In this document: positions 5,749 through 5,865 of the stretch, in pieces
How the letters are laid out: each line of letters begins with the position of its first letter
Numbering within the stretch: position 1 is the first letter of the stretch
NCBI GenBank assembly: GCA_007116685.1
Contig: SKIC01000287.1
Location: forward strand, 1-5,865
DNA length: 5,865 nt
Direction of reading: 5' to 3'
From: Balneolales bacterium
GTDB lineage: Bacteria; Bacteroidota; Rhodothermia; Balneolales; Natronogracilivirgulaceae
Program-made: the position numbers and the translations under genes
Notes under the pieces: generated by a model
Database searches by the model: none
The model's input: only the letters and a program-made list of their open reading frames with translations
What the model was told of the DNA's origin: nothing

Positions 5749-5865
5749 TGAGATACAGTTATCAGGAAATTGAGCGTTTTAATACTATCCTCGACTTCCA
5801 TCTCAAAAAAGAAGAAAAAAATTTACCTCCCGCCCAACAAAAGCCTTTCATTGTTGCGAAGAGAA
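5748..5865 (+). CDS. Start of an unrecognised gene, truncated by the window edge
   Basis: An ATG at 5748-5750 shares one base with the TAA of the preceding membrane-protein gene, and the frame stays open for 39 codons to the window edge. It begins MRYSYQEIERFNTILDFHL and continues with a lysine/glutamate-rich stretch and a proline-containing NLPPAQQKPF. There is no signal peptide, so a cytoplasmic protein is likely. The fragment is too short for a family call. The TAATG overlap is the main support for it being a real gene. Confidence 0.55.
   Translation, partial: MRYSYQEIERFNTILDFHLKKEEKNLPPAQQKPFIVAKR

Noticed and set aside
1..5865. CRISPR arrays, tRNA or rRNA genes, transposons, toxin-antitoxin or phage-defence modules
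   Set aside because: I saw no regularly spaced repeats, cloverleaf-like segments, transposase or integrase motifs, or defence-family domains; the genes are mainly housekeeping and envelope functions.

Overview
The window looks like an ordinary chromosomal segment of a bacterium from the Bacteroidota/Balneolota (FCB) side of the tree. Three things point there: TAnnTTTG-type -7 promoter elements, A/T-rich leaders mostly lacking Shine-Dalgarno sequences, and protein variants reminiscent of that group (the M23 peptidase with HLCYRF and the Ndk). A Balneolaceae-like organism is my best guess, but sequence alone cannot settle it. I see no mobile element, CRISPR array, tRNA or rRNA.

Layout: (1) positions 1-717 hold the C-terminal part of an ExoA-like family 2 glycosyltransferase whose start lies outside the window. 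(2) A perfect 11-bp hairpin (700-727) covers its stop codon and separates it from a convergent lipoprotein gene for an M23 peptidoglycan endopeptidase (741-2069, minus). (3) A 160-bp divergent intergenic region carries a good promoter for the rightward cluster and an imperfect inverted repeat. (4) The rightward cluster is ndk (2230-2661), a NamZ/DUF1343 exo-N-acetylmuramidase (2662-3903, no gap) and a sensor-less histidine-kinase-like protein (3908-4612, 4-nt gap). (5) This cluster runs tail-to-tail, with a 21-nt overlap, into rlmB (4592-5332, minus), a 23S rRNA 2'-O-methyltransferase. (6) Rightward again, a small two-helix membrane protein (5401-5748) shares one base (TAATG) with the start of an unrecognised gene that leaves the window at 5865.

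How the parts may fit together: the divergent M23 peptidase and the NamZ enzyme both act on peptidoglycan (cross-links or peptides, and glycan ends), so the 2070-2229 region may coordinate wall remodelling or turnover. Ndk and RlmB are housekeeping genes. The most unusual protein is the histidine-kinase-like one: its phospho-acceptor H box and adjacent phosphatase-type motif are intact, but its ATP-binding boxes look decayed, as in phosphotransferases or phosphatases derived from kinases. The M23 peptidase has Cys where the second His of the HxH motif, a zinc ligand, is expected.
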